A stretch of DNA of 64,000 nucleotides. It comes from Aquanectria penicillioides. Its lineage: Eukaryota; Ascomycota; Sordariomycetes; Hypocreales; Nectriaceae. This document shows positions 31,754 through 42,332 of this stretch, in pieces. Where the stretch lies: NCBI GenBank assembly GCA_003415625.1, contig PYIU01000003.1:4960001-5024000 (forward strand), read 5' to 3'. The notes under the pieces are model-generated. The model was not told the origin of the DNA. It did not search any database and saw nothing but the letters and a program-made list of their open reading frames with translations. Each line of letters starts with the position of its first letter. The first letter of the stretch is position 1. The position numbers and the translations under genes are program-made.

Positions 31754-32827
31754 ATGGTAGAATCAGCCAATACAAAGACACTTGAAGCCAAGTGTTTCTG
31801 CGGCTCTGTTCACTTCACAGTCGACGTCCCTAAATCGTTGCTGCCCTTTCGTACCCATCTTTGCCATTGCAGTCTTTGCCGCTTTAGTCTCGGTTCACCA
31901 TGCGTCTTCCACACGCCATTCCCCGATAATGTCGTTCCCAAGTTCGTGAAGCCATCATCTGAGGCGAACATGACGCCTTACATTGCATCACAGGCCGGGG
32001 CAAGCTGGAACTTTTGCTCAACCTGTGGATGCCACATCGCGTCTATCGGGCTCAGAAAGGGCAACTGGGTCGTTTCTACATCCATCTTCACAGACCATGG
32101 ACCAGAAAACTTTCGAATTGCGAGACATATCTACAGCAAGTCGGTCAAGGATGAGGGTATCGCCAAAATGCTGACCCACATCGGAGGGTCTGAATTTGAT
32201 GTCTATAACCCACCCAAAGACAGTCCCAAAGCCAAAATCGTCGAATCCGACCCCGAGGTTGGAGAAGACGGAAAGGATCGCATGCGCGCAAAGTGTCACT
32301 GTGGTGGTGTGTCCTTCACTTTTCCAAGACCAACGGAGGAGGTAATCAATGATGAGTACATGGCCCAATTTGTCTCTCACAAGGACAAAACCAAATGGAA
32401 TGCGTGCTTCGACGCATGCGACGATTGTCGCCAAATTAATGGGGCTCATGTGGTGGGATGGACCTTCATTCCGCTGGCGCTATGCGAACCGCCCATCAAG
32501 CCCGACCTGTTGATCGGAACGGCCAAAACGTTTCAATCATCGCCCGATGTTCTACGATCCTTCTGCGGTAAATGCGGCGCGACCTTCTTCTACTCCCACG
32601 ACACGCGCCGACCCACGGATCGGCAGCACATTGTCGACCTTGCGACTGGCGTGCTGCGCGCGCCGGAAGGTCTCATGGCCGAGAACTGGTTGACATGGCG
32701 AGCAAGGATGGCGTGGCTGGATAGCGGCAAGAGATTTGATGGCGCATTCGCAGAGGCCTTGCAAGAGGGGATGAATAAGTACGTCTTGGAGGCACATGGT
32801 GAAATTGAGGATTATAATATCGGATGA
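31754..32827 (+). CDS. Tandem GFA/CENP-V zinc-domain protein (357 aa)
   Basis: Single exon; start chosen at MVESANTK (31754), with an in-frame ATG four codons upstream at 31742. GFA-domain proteins resemble glutathione-dependent formaldehyde-activating enzyme and bind zinc through CxC, CxxC and a further CxxC. Both copies here keep all pairs. Domain 1 (about 10-135): KCFCGSVHF, HLCHCSLCRF, NFCSTCGCH. Domain 2 (about 175-345): KCHCGGVSFTF, ACDDCRQINGAHVVGWTF, SFCGKCGATFF. The C-terminal helical tail (NWLTWRARMAWLDSGKRFD) is typical of fungal members. The substrate is unknown; the name does not prove formaldehyde activity. Confidence 0.9.
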   Translation: MVESANTKTLEAKCFCGSVHFTVDVPKSLLPFRTHLCHCSLCRFSLGSPCVFHTPFPDNVVPKFVKPSSEANMTPYIASQAGASWNFCSTCGCHIASIGLRKGNWVVSTSIFTDHGPENFRIARHIYSKSVKDEGIAKMLTHIGGSEFDVYNPPKDSPKAKIVESDPEVGEDGKDRMRAKCHCGGVSFTFPRPTEEVINDEYMAQFVSHKDKTKWNACFDACDDCRQINGAHVVGWTFIPLALCEPPIKPDLLIGTAKTFQSSPDVLRSFCGKCGATFFYSHDTRRPTDRQHIVDLATGVLRAPEGLMAENWLTWRARMAWLDSGKRFDGAFAEALQEGMNKYVLEAHGEIEDYNIG

Positions 32828-33449
32828 ATAGTCCGGATGGGCCATCGGAGGCACCCGAGCAACGGCAGATCTCCCGGCCGACGTTGAAATCACAATGGCT
32901 TCCGAAATCAATGAAATGGTTCTTATTTTTCCTTGTTAGTTTTTCTTAAAGGTTACGATCGATGTGTTCCTATGAATTGGCCTTGCAACCAAAGCCTCCG
33001 TCCCTTCAAGAAGAAGAAAGGGGGGGAGTTGTCATCCGTGATCTGATATGCCACAGTCCTTCGGAGGTTATAGCGCGCTTCGGCATGCCCGCTAACCGTC
33101 GCGGCACCGGATCGTCACCGACCGCCTCCGGCAACCATTACTCAGGGAGACGCTTAATTTTCACCTACGACACGATCCTATTCAGACCTTACACATTCTA
33201 ATTAGATCGTTCTTTCGTGACCATATATCCCGTCTTGCCTTGGTCTCCAGTCCTCTCTCCTCGGCACCCAGTTCCGCATCACTGAGATACAGAGTAGACG
33301 ACTCTCTTTGTTGCGGCAATTCAATTACCCGAGCTTTCTGCGGGACACCACATCCGCGAGTAGCAATACAGGTTCACCTGCACTCACCCGTCTATCACCA
33401 GTGGGAGGGCAAAAAAAAAAAAAAAAGCCGTGGGGCTCTGGCCTATTCG
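32828..33449. other. Intergenic 0.6 kb upstream of folylpolyglutamate synthase 1
   Basis: The frame of the downstream exon stays open back to 33240 but crosses a poly-A run (33411-33426), so I treat it as leader. No gene. Confidence 0.4.
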
Positions 33450-35196
33450 ATGCGTCATGTCTCGTGGCGACCTCTCAGGCAATCCCTCAACTTCATAGTC
33501 TCACGGCGTGCTGCTTCCCTGTCCACCATGGCGAGTCTTAGCCGCTCTTACAATGTGACGCATCCCGTCTTCTCTCTTTGTGTTCAATCAAGAACGAGCG
33601 AGTTGCTGACCCTGCTTTTCTGCTGAATAGGATGCGATTGATGCGCTGAACTCGCTTCAGACGCCGTTTGACATCATCGAGGCCCGCCGCAAGGCTGGTA
33701 TTAGGCCCGATGCCGTCTCTATTAAGGAGATGCGGACATATTTGGACCGTATCGGCTACACAGTGAGACCCTTTGAAAAGCTCCTCATATCACTATTTGA
33801 TCACATTTTGACCATGCCCTCCTAGCCGGCGGACCTAGAGCGCCTCAACATTGTCCATGTGGCAGGGACAAAGGGCAAAGGCAGCACTTGTGCTTTTGTT
33901 GACTCCATCCTGGCCCAGTACCAACGCAAGCTCGCTATGCCTCGTAAGACGGGCCTATTCACTTCGCCTCACCTCATTGCTGTGAGAGAACGGATCCGTA
34001 TCGACTCAAAGCCCATCTCCGAAGATCTCTTTGCCAAGTACTTCTTTGAGGTGTGGGACCGTCTCGAGTCCTCGATCGGTTCGGAAGATGCCCTCATGGC
34101 TCCACGACCCATTTACGCCCGCTATCTGACCCTTATGAGCTGGCATGTTTTCCTCCAGGAGGGAGTGGACGTGGCGGTGTATGAGACGGGAATCGGAGGC
34201 GAATATGATGCAACCAATGTCGTTGAGAGGCCGGTGGCATCAGGAATAAGTACGTTGGGCATCGACCACGTCTTTGCGCTTGGCGCCACCGTCGACAAGA
34301 TTGCCTGGCACAAGGCCGGCATCATGAAGACGGGCAGTCCAGCTTTCACCATCGAGCAAGTCTCAGAGGCCGCCGAGGTTCTTAAGAAGAGAGCCGTAGA
34401 AAAAGACGTCAACCTGAAGGTCTTGGAAATCGACCCTCGACTTGGGGCTGTGAAGATTCGCCCGGATGCTGTTTTCCAAAAACGAAATGCCTCTTTAGCC
34501 ATTGCCCTTGCTGAGAGTGCCCTTCAGAAGCTGGACGTTTCTCTTCCGGATAAAGCTGAGCCCCTGCCGAAAGAATTCGTTGATGGGCTCGAGAAGGTAG
34601 TTTGGAGAGGCCGCTGTGAGGTCAAGCCTGAGGGCAAGGTGACCTGGTATGTCGACGGAGCGCACACGTCCGATAGCTTGAAGATGTCGGCGAAGTGGTT
34701 CAATGATGAAATCTCAGGACGGTGGGTTTACTCCTTCAAATTCACCCACGCCGCCGCGAGGAATGCTAACAACAGCCATAGATCTGGGCCCCGCATCATG
34801 ATTTTCAACCAACAAGGCCGCTCTGAGGCTGTCGATTTCCTCGGGTCTATCTACCGAGCGACTAAGAGAGAGGGAAAACCGGCCTTTGATCATGTCATCT
34901 TCTGCACGAATGTCACCTTTGCCGCCACTGGCTATAAGCGCGACTTTGTCAACCGCCAGTTTGACCCAGCAGAGATCGATAAGATGACAGTCCAGCATCG
35001 GTTTGCTGAGAAGTGGTTGTCTCTGGACCCGGATGCAACCGTCAAAGTCATGCCGACCATAGAGCAGTCCATTGATTACGCACGAGAGGTTAGCGAGGGC
35101 CTTGTGGAGGACGAGTCGGTGCAGGCATTGATCACAGGAAGTTTGCACCTCGTTGGTGGTGCACTGGGTATCTTGGAAAAGGCTGATGCGTTGTAA
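33450..35196 (+). CDS. Folylpolyglutamate synthase, intron-containing paralogue (515 aa)
   Basis: FPGS adds glutamates to folates so that they are retained in cytosol and mitochondria. Exons: 33450-33554, 33631-33762, 33826-34721, 34782-35196; all phases close. The first ATG gives an Arg/Ser-rich presequence (MRHVSWRPLRQSLNFIVSRR), a good mitochondrial signal; a second in-frame ATG at 33528 (MASLSRSYN) would give the cytosolic form, as known for this family. Conserved blocks: DAIDALNSLQTPFDIIEARR, P-loop HVAGTKGKGSTCAF, GLFTSPHLIAVRERIRI, YETGIGGEYDATN, LGIDHVFALG, WHKAGIMKTG, YVDGAHTSDSLK, MIFNQQ, ITGSLHLVGG. The third intron is 60 nt with no stop, so its retention would insert 20 residues in frame. 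It is tail-to-tail with a paralogue. Confidence 0.95.
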
Positions 35197-35264
35197 TTCG
35201 GAGTTGGTATTTCTAATGATCCGGCATGGTAGATGGGATATAGACGGCAAAGACAACTCTCTAC

Positions 35265-36809
35265 CTACAATAGACTCTCGGGCTCCAGGGCTCGCAATAT
35301 ACCCCCTACAAGATGCAAGCTCCCTGTTACTAGGATCCTGTGATTTGCTCCATTTTGCTGGGCAATCTGCCTGGCCTCCGAGACAGTGTCCTGGATGTTG
35401 TCAAGAACATTGGTGGAGCAGGCTGGTATCTTCTCGCCCATTACGCGAGCTGCCCTTTGCTGAACAATCGTATCCCTCTCCTCTCCCTCGACGGGCTTCT
35501 CCTGATCATTTCTTGTGAACAAGGCATGGCTAAAGACATCTACCCTGCCCGAACTCTCCCGGACTGCTTCAAGAAACCCCGTCAGGAGCTCTGATGCATC
35601 TCTTTCCTGTTGGTTAAAAACAAGCGTGGCAGACTCCTGAGGGCCAAGAGATTGGGCAAACCACTTCGCCACTTGCTCTAAGCTGCCTGTAGTGTGCGCT
35701 CCATCTAAATACCACTCGGACGGTCCATCTTGTATCACTTCGCAGCGTCCTCGTAGGCTGGCTTGTTCTAGCCCTTTCACCATGGGACCAGGAATGTCCC
35801 GCAGCGCGGTCAGGGGATCGCTTCCCATCCCTAGATGCTGACGTACCGCAAGGACTGCAAGTGCCTGGTTGTACTTTTGAAACTCCCCGGCCAGATTCCC
35901 TTGGACACCTCCCCATTGCTCGACAAGCTTGTCGTCCAGTTCCACCAGCTCGGCACTCTTCTCAGCTGCTCTCAAATGAAGAACCTCCCTCACGCTTGGC
36001 AGTTCATCGATCTTCCGAACAAACCCTTTAACGCCAGCCTTTAGGATTCCTGCCTTGTGCCAAGTGATTTTCTCGACTGTATCTCCCAACATGGCCACAT
36101 GATCAACGCCAAGCTGTGTTATTACGGCGGCGGACACAGCCTCCGGGGGAAGGATATTTGTGGCGTCGTACTCTCCTCCAATGCCACACTCAAGGACAAC
36201 GCTATCGACCTTCTTCTGTAAGAAGACATGCCATGCTAAGATGGTCAAGAACCGGAAGAAAAATGGCTTGGAGGCTGACCCCTCTGCCTCCGCCGTGTCC
36301 ATCCCTTCTTCTTTGGCGGCTTTGGTGAAGCGATCCCATAACTCGAAGAAGGCCCTCGCGAATGCACCTTGAGAAATGGGCACCCCTTGGATGGCGATGC
36401 GCTCCCGCACGCTGACGAGATGTGGGCTTGTGTAGGTTCCCACTGTGCCATATTCGCGCAACATGCCCGTTGCAAAAGCACTTACGGAGCCCTTCCCTTT
36501 GGTGCCGGCGACGTGGATGTGCCGCAGGTGCGCGAGGTCGCGAGGCGCGTACCCAGCACGGCGGAGCCATCCCAACACCTCAGGGATGGCTGCAGCGTTG
36601 AGGTCCTGAGCGTAGAGCTTCGGTGCCGCCGGGGAGGCCGGTTTGTCGAAGAGATTAGTGACCTGACGGTTCGAAGAGAGCCGAGAAAGCAGACGAAGGG
36701 CTTCGGGATAGTCGCGAGCCATAGTGCCGTATCGTCGATGGGTGCTGGGCCGTGACAATAGCAATCGTGCTGCAACGCAACCACGAGCTGAGGAAGCTCG
36801 CCGGACCAT
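35265..36809 (-). CDS. Folylpolyglutamate synthase paralogue, intronless (514 aa)
   Basis: Single exon, convergent with the preceding gene, the stops being 68 bp apart. It has the same family blocks: P-loop HVAGTKGKGSVSAF, TYTSPHLVSVRERIAI, LECGIGGEYDATN, LGVDHVAMLGDTVEKITWHK, YLDGAHTTGSLE, LVFNQQERD, VTGSLHLVGGILR. The N-terminus again has a basic presequence (MVRRASSARGCVAARLLLSR) followed by an internal Met (36722, MARDYPEAL), so dual targeting is possible here too. It lacks introns where its neighbour has three, and differs at most non-motif positions, so it is an old or fast-evolving copy. It could be a second FPGS or could have shifted to a related ligase role such as dihydrofolate synthase; the sequence alone does not decide. 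Confidence 0.92.
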   Translation of the reverse strand: MVRRASSARGCVAARLLLSRPSTHRRYGTMARDYPEALRLLSRLSSNRQVTNLFDKPASPAAPKLYAQDLNAAAIPEVLGWLRRAGYAPRDLAHLRHIHVAGTKGKGSVSAFATGMLREYGTVGTYTSPHLVSVRERIAIQGVPISQGAFARAFFELWDRFTKAAKEEGMDTAEAEGSASKPFFFRFLTILAWHVFLQKKVDSVVLECGIGGEYDATNILPPEAVSAAVITQLGVDHVAMLGDTVEKITWHKAGILKAGVKGFVRKIDELPSVREVLHLRAAEKSAELVELDDKLVEQWGGVQGNLAGEFQKYNQALAVLAVRQHLGMGSDPLTALRDIPGPMVKGLEQASLRGRCEVIQDGPSEWYLDGAHTTGSLEQVAKWFAQSLGPQESATLVFNQQERDASELLTGFLEAVRESSGRVDVFSHALFTRNDQEKPVEGEERDTIVQQRAARVMGEKIPACSTNVLDNIQDTVSEARQIAQQNGANHRILVTGSLHLVGGILRALEPESLL

Positions 36810-37269
36810 CGTGACAACTATTGTAGCATTCTGATAGCTCTATGCCCGATGCATGCAACGCAACAGCCTCGCAATTTACAGAGTTGCCTGAGTCCCGGCC
36901 AATAGAAGTTGGAGAAGGTGGAGTTGAATTATCCAAGGAATAACGAATACTGGACCACCCTACTAAGGCTTTGGCGTTAGTGCCGTCATCTCACACAGTC
37001 GCCCTATACATATACATGGTGGGGTACTCTCCTTCCGGTTTACAACACTTCTACAACATCCATCACAGCGTTAAACGCCCGCCTCTGGAGGGAGTCTTGC
37101 TCAAGTCGAGGGAGAAAAAAGAAGAATATGGAGCTAAATTAGAGAAAGCTTCTTTACACTTATCGCCACGCCTTCATTGTCTATTGCTATCTAATACACG
37201 GGCGTGAGGCCCTCTCTAGACATGACAGCTCCAAGGTCCAATGTACACAACAAATGAAAAGGGCTCGTT
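36810..37269. other. Intergenic 0.46 kb: promoter of FPGS paralogue, 3' flank of MIC60
   Basis: No gene or motif of note. Confidence 0.4.
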
Positions 37270-39299
37270 TTAGTCCACCCGTAGGCTCTGAAGTCGCGCC
37301 TCCGTGGCGATCACCTATTGAATCATGTCAGTAACTTTATCCAAAGCAGAATTCAGGGGCGTGCAAAATAACTTACGTCCAGAGCTTGTTGAACCTCCAA
37401 CACCTTGCGAACTTCACCAAGCCAGTCCTTGCTCAGGGTCTTAGCCCAACCATCGAGGCCAGTCATTTCTCGCGCCGCAGAATCCAGATCACCCTCTTCC
37501 AGATAAGTCTGGGTGCGGGTGAGGATGCTCTCCACATCGTCACCCTCGGCGAGGCCCTGCTTCTTGAACATGACATGACTCAGAACCCAACTGGAAGCGT
37601 GGCTGGCGACACCAGCCTCATCGGGAAGCAGAGAGGCCTTTCGAACCTCGTTGGCAACGCGGCGGAAGCGGTCAATGAGCTGAGAGGAGGTAGGGATGCC
37701 ACGCTGGTAGGCAGTGGGGTTTACTGAGGCGATGGCGGCGTCGACAACGGCGTCATCAGATGCAATCTCCTTGAGGGCAACGAGCTCTCGGATGAAGGGT
37801 CGAGGGTGTTGGCTATCCTCCAGACTGGCGCGCACAGCCTCAACGGCGACGTGCAACTGCTGAGTCTTGAGGTTAGAGTCGACGACCTCGTTCCATCCGG
37901 TAGTGAGCTTCTCCAGATCCACAACGGCAGCTGACAAGTCGTTCAGTTTGCCCAGACGACTCTCACGCTCCTTCTCGACGTGAGCCTGAACGTCCTTGAC
38001 GAACTCCTTCTTGAGGACGACAGCCTGCTCGAGGAGCTGGTTCTGAAGCTTCTGCTCGTTGAGTTGTTGCTCACGCTCCAGCAGAGTCTTCACTCTGTCC
38101 TCGTAGTTCTCGCGAACCCTGTTCATCTCCTCTTCAAATTCCTTCCGCCACTGCATCTCCTGGGTGACCATGGTTGCCTCAACCCGCTCGATCAGATCAG
38201 TGGCAGCCTTGTCAAACTCATCAATCTTGTCGCGAACCTGGCTGGCAGCCTTCTTCTCCAGTTCGCCCTTCAGGGCCTTGAGCTTGCCACCAACCTTGGT
38301 GACCTCGCTCTTGGCCTTGTTGACAGACGAGGAGTAGCGGCCGTGAGCACCATCAGCGTTGATGACCAGGATGAGATCGTTCACCATGTGAACAAGGTCC
38401 TGGATGATAGGCTCCTTGGCATCTTCAAGGGAGAGGAGGTCGATAGGCTTCAGAGGAGGGAACTTGGATGGCTCATTGACCTCGGGGGCCTTGAAAGCAG
38501 GCTCAGGCTTAGCGGCAGGGGGGGCGGGAGCCTTTTCAGCGACCTTGACGGGAGCGGGTTTGGGCTCAACAGCCGCAGGTTTGGGAGCGGGAGCCTTGGC
38601 GGGTTCCTCAGGCTTGGGCTCCTTCTTGGAGAGAGGGCCAGCGCTGGAACGACGACCAGACTCGCCGCCGTCGGCAACCCTCCAAGAGGCGCCACTCTGG
38701 GCGGGGATCTTGACAGAGTCATCGGCTTCTCGGGCCTTGGAAGAGCCGCTAGGAAGTTGAGGGAATCGCTTCTTGAACTCCAGCTCCTCGAGGTACAGAA
38801 CGGCCTGCTCTCCGAAGGGGACGTATTGGGTGAAGAAGTCGTGGAAGTTGTCGCTCATGCGAGTATACCAAACTCCCCCGGCGAATCCAACAATGCCCAA
38901 GAGGACCAAAGTGTAGACAAAGTTCTTCAGCCTGCGGAAGAAGCCCTTCTTGGGGGCGACGGAGGAGGCGTCGGAGGGACTTGAGTCGCGGCCTTGGTCT
39001 CGCCGACATCGTCAATGGTGGTCTGGGGAGCGCGCTCAGAGGTGATGGTCTCGGAGGTCGGTAGAACAGAGGGCTTCGCAGGGTCAGAGTCGGACTTGTT
39101 CTGAACAGCATAGAATCGCTGGGAGGTAAGGGTCAGCACGTCACTCCATTAATCAGTCGGGCGTTGTTTCGAGGGCGCGACGTACCTGGCCCAGGAATCC
39201 GGCTCGCCGTGACGCCGCAATGGGCCATTGGCGGGTGGCAGAGGCCGCAACGGACCTGCCGCCGAGTACCCTCGCAGACCGAAGCGATGTTCGCAACAT
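37270..39299 (-). CDS. MIC60: MIC60 / mitofilin, MICOS core subunit, with an apparent one-base deletion
   Basis: MIC60 shapes cristae junctions in the mitochondrial inner membrane. Exons: 39299-39186, 39118-37377, 37314-37270. Exon 1 gives a presequence (MLRTSLRSARVLGGRSVAAS). Exon 2 starts RFYAVQNKSD and runs through a Pro-rich linker (QVPPTPPPSPP), but must change frame to read KKGFFRRLKNF, the membrane helix (FVYTLVLLGIVGFAGGVWY), SDNFHDFFTQYVPFGEQAVL, an Ala/Pro-rich spacer, the long coiled coil and the mitofilin domain. The last intron (GTAAGT...CAATAG) restores the family C-terminus VIATEARLQSLRVD. The frame change needs one extra base; adding one G to the G5 run at 38952-38956 makes all phases close (633 residues). 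There is no room for an intron at this point. Confidence 0.93.
38952..38956. other. Frameshift site in MIC60 (G5 run, one base short)
   Basis: Upstream frame ends in PPPSPP and the conserved downstream frame begins KKGFFRRLKN. One more G here (C on the coding strand) joins them without a gap. Confidence 0.8.
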
Positions 39300-40109
39300 G
39301 AGGGAATGCAATGGCGAACAAGGCGCTGGTTGTGATGTGGTTGGATTCGGTTAGATGGAGTTGAAAGCTCAAAAACGCTCAGGGTAAAAGTTCGGCTAAT
39401 GACCAGCTTCGGATCCGCCAGTGCACTGGAACACTAAATGTTAGTGGTGCGGTATGCACTGAGAGATGCCGGGCGGCAGGAACCGGGTGACTAGGAAGGC
39501 GTACATTGACGATGAAAGACATGACAGCAAAAAGAAAAGAAACAAAAATGACGTCCGGTATAAGATTCGACTGTGTGCGAGAAGTAGTCCCGAATGATGA
39601 GATTGATATTAATTGCATTGATGATGGTTTATAAAGTATCTGGTGCTTGGATGATGGATTGTTTCAGCACGTCATCGACTCCTCGGTTCATCAGACAGCT
39701 GTCGCCTTGACACGCAAGACGAGCACTCCAGTAACAGCCATCTATTTAGAAGCTGAAATCCACGGAAAATGCTACAGAGCGCCTCGTACAAAATCGATCC
39801 CGTCTCGAGAACCCCTCTATCGCCTGATGTGTCCTAAAATGTCGACCCCGAACCAGCAGCCGGCATCCGAAGAACCACCCAGACATCCGCAACAAACTCA
39901 AGTTCGGTATTAAAAGTATGGACTGATCCCCTCCAAACCCAAAGACTCCAAGGAATATGTGACGCACTCCAACTCGAGAAGGTGAGTTGGAGCTTGAATG
40001 ATGGTTAGTCTACGCCTAGCTTTACGCTGAGCACCCTGTGATGATGGGTTGTCGAACGGGTCTAACAGAGCGTTCCCTCTGACCTCGTATCTCCGACGAT
40101 GTGACGCAT
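39300..40109. other. Intergenic 0.8 kb: MIC60 promoter and RAB5 3' flank
   Basis: Open frames at 39379-39618 (minus) and 39647-39913 (plus) show no family features and are not annotated. Confidence 0.4.
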
Positions 40110-41022
40110 CTAACAACTGCAAGGTCCGCTGATGTTGGTGTTGTTATTCTCCGGAGCCAGGCTAACACCTGGGCGCTGACCTGGACGGGCGTGCCTGGGA
40201 CCGGCCTGGTCCAAGGGCAACTTCTTGGCAATGGCTGTGAAGAGATTCTGAACGTTCTCAGCGGTCTTGGCGGAGGTTTCGAAGAAGAGGAGGCCAGCTT
40301 CGCGGGCATAAGCCTCGGCATCGGCGGTTGGGATGGCGCGCTTGTCGGGTTGCTCAGTGACCAGATCCAGTTTGTTGCCGGCAAGAGCAATGATGATATT
40401 CTCGTTGGCTTGACGTTGGAGCTCCTTGACCCACGCTTTTGCCTTATCTAGAGATGCCTGATCCTCTGGTCAGCATAGGGCGGGGAGGAGAGGAGACGTG
40501 GGAGAGAAGATGGGAACTGCACGACGTACGGATTGGGTAATGTCATATACAACTACAGCGCAGTTGGCATTTCGATAGTACATAGGCGCAAGGGACTTGT
40601 AGCGTTCCTGACCGGCGGTATCCCAGATTTCAAACTTGACTGTGGTGTTCTCGTCGAGGGAGATGGTCTGAGTGAGGAAGGCTGCGCCGATGGTAGACTC
40701 GCGATAAGAATCGAATTGGTCCTGTATGATAAAATGATCAGCCGGTGTGCATCGGAGACGGGTAAATTTCTCGATAGCTACCTTTACGAATCGAAGGACT
40801 ATTGAGCTCTGAGCAGGACGGGTTAGTTCATCGCCGGGCTATGAACGGCTGGTCGCGATTTACCTTTCCAACAGCAGACTCGCCTGTTGAGCTGATTAGC
40901 AATGGGACAAGGGACATGACGGACAAGGCAGACGGGCAATACGAACCGAGAAGAACCAGCTTAAATTGCGCGAACCGGGTGTTGATGCCACGGGCGCCAG
41001 CGGGGGGTGCTCGGGAAGCCAT
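40110..41022 (-). CDS. Rab5/Vps21-type GTPase (220 aa) with two consecutive micro-exons
   Basis: Early-endosome Rab GTPase. Exons: 41022-40947, 40883-40864 (20 nt), 40808-40782 (27 nt), 40721-40530, 40457-40110; phases close to 220 residues. Motifs: FKLVLLGESAVGKSS (P-loop, spread over four exons), switch [48 protein letters not shown]. The C-terminus ends CSC, a double geranylgeranylation site. The N-terminal [12 protein letters not shown] extension and effector sequence IGAAFLTQT place it with Rab5/Ypt5/Vps21. It is divergent from SAC1. Rab5 recruits and activates the Vps34 complex that contains Atg6. Confidence 0.95.
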
Positions 41023-42332
41023 GTCGATCGAGGGAGGCGAAGTGTCGAGGTGTAGAGGTGTGGATAGCTACTACGGCAGTAGTAGCAGTGGCGGTATGGC
41101 AAGGCGTTGGGGAGGGTCGGGCGTGGAGCGCTCGGATCGGGGGAGAGGGGAGGGTATCGTGGAGGACGATGGGGACGCAACACAGCGGAAAACTCTTCCA
41201 GGCGTTCGGTTGGTCGGCGAAGCGATAGGAAAAATGCAGCACAGTCGCAAGGGCGGGCGAGAAGAGCGTGGGTGAAGGTATGTTTACGGGAGATGGCGAG
41301 TCAAGGGATCTTGGATGACGATGTCGTTGAAGAGACTAAAGTGACTGCCTTGGGACCTTGGGGACTTGGGGACTTGGGCCCATCGGTAGCCAGGACAAAC
41401 GGCGGACGGTGCAGGGCGAACGGTGACTGGCTGGACGCACGAGGCGCACACACGTCAGGGTCAATCAGGCTTCTGCCAAAAGGGTCGAGGCAGGTAGGTA
41501 GGCACGGAAGGAGGTACCTATCGCCTCAAAAAAAGGTTCCTAGATGGCGAGCACAGGCGAGCAAAGGCCCGCAGTGGCCCGCAGGTACGTATCTGCTGCG
41601 TCTTGTGCCCAGTCCACCTGTTCTAAGGGTTACGAAGTGGGTGTCCCTTTGCTGGATGAGGCTGGGGCGGGCACCAACTGACGCACTCGCAATCTCTCAG
41701 GAGCGGGAGACTACGAAGGGTATAGAGGTAGGTAGGCACGGACTACATTGACGGTACTTAGGTACCTACGTACCTACGTACCTAGGTAGGTGGAGAGCGA
41801 GCTAGCATGGGGGGAGGCAGGTACGTACCTTGCATGTGCCACGAGGACATTATGTAATCCGGGGCCCACATCTGGCTGTGGCTTGGCGAAGACCCTCCCA
41901 AGCCTCTCTCAACCTCAACCTAAACCCCGTCTGGCGATCTGTACACTTGTTATAGTGTGGCTCTCGCTGTGGCTCGTGTCAAGATCGTCTCTTACTGTGT
42001 GGCTCCTGCTCAACTCAAACGCGCGGGAGCTACCCACCGCGCTTGCCCGCCAGTGACGTGCAGTAGACGTGGCGGTGCCAATGTAAGCTTCGCTGGCCTC
42101 AGCGCACCGCACACCACACCGTCTTGTGTCCTGTATCAATCAAGCCTCACGTCTGCCTCGAGCTTCGACATTCTTCGCCAACACACGCTCCTTTTTCCTC
42201 TTCTTCCAAACTCACCAAACTGGCCACCAAAAGCCCCCGGGCCGCCAGTTCTTGAGGCTATTTAGCCACTTCCGTCCTTCTCTAGAACACCCGTTTCCCT
42301 GGCTCCCGAAAGCCAGCATACAGTCGCCCCCA
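41023..42332. promoter_or_regulatory. RAB5 / SAC1 divergent promoter rich in CCTAGGTA words
   Basis: 1.3 kb between divergent starts. TAGGTAGG/GGTACCTA words cluster at 41491-41520, 41725-41735, 41755-41791 ('tacctacgtacctaggtagg') and 41813-41830. The long plus-strand frames here are GC-rich and lack family features. Confidence 0.6.
41755..41791. repeat. Tandem (TACCTACG) and CCTAGGTAGG cluster
   Basis: Direct reading shows 'ggtacttaggtacctacg' followed by two more 'tacctacg'-type units and 'cctaggtaggtgg'. Confidence 0.8.

Noticed and set aside
37980..38984. Plus-strand Leu/Gly-rich frame of 334 codons
   Set aside because: Antisense to the coiled coil of MIC60; Leu richness mirrors Glu/Lys codons.
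41107..41751. Plus-strand frame of 214 codons in the RAB5/SAC1 promoter
   Set aside because: GC-rich, contains translated TAGGTAGG words, and no family features.
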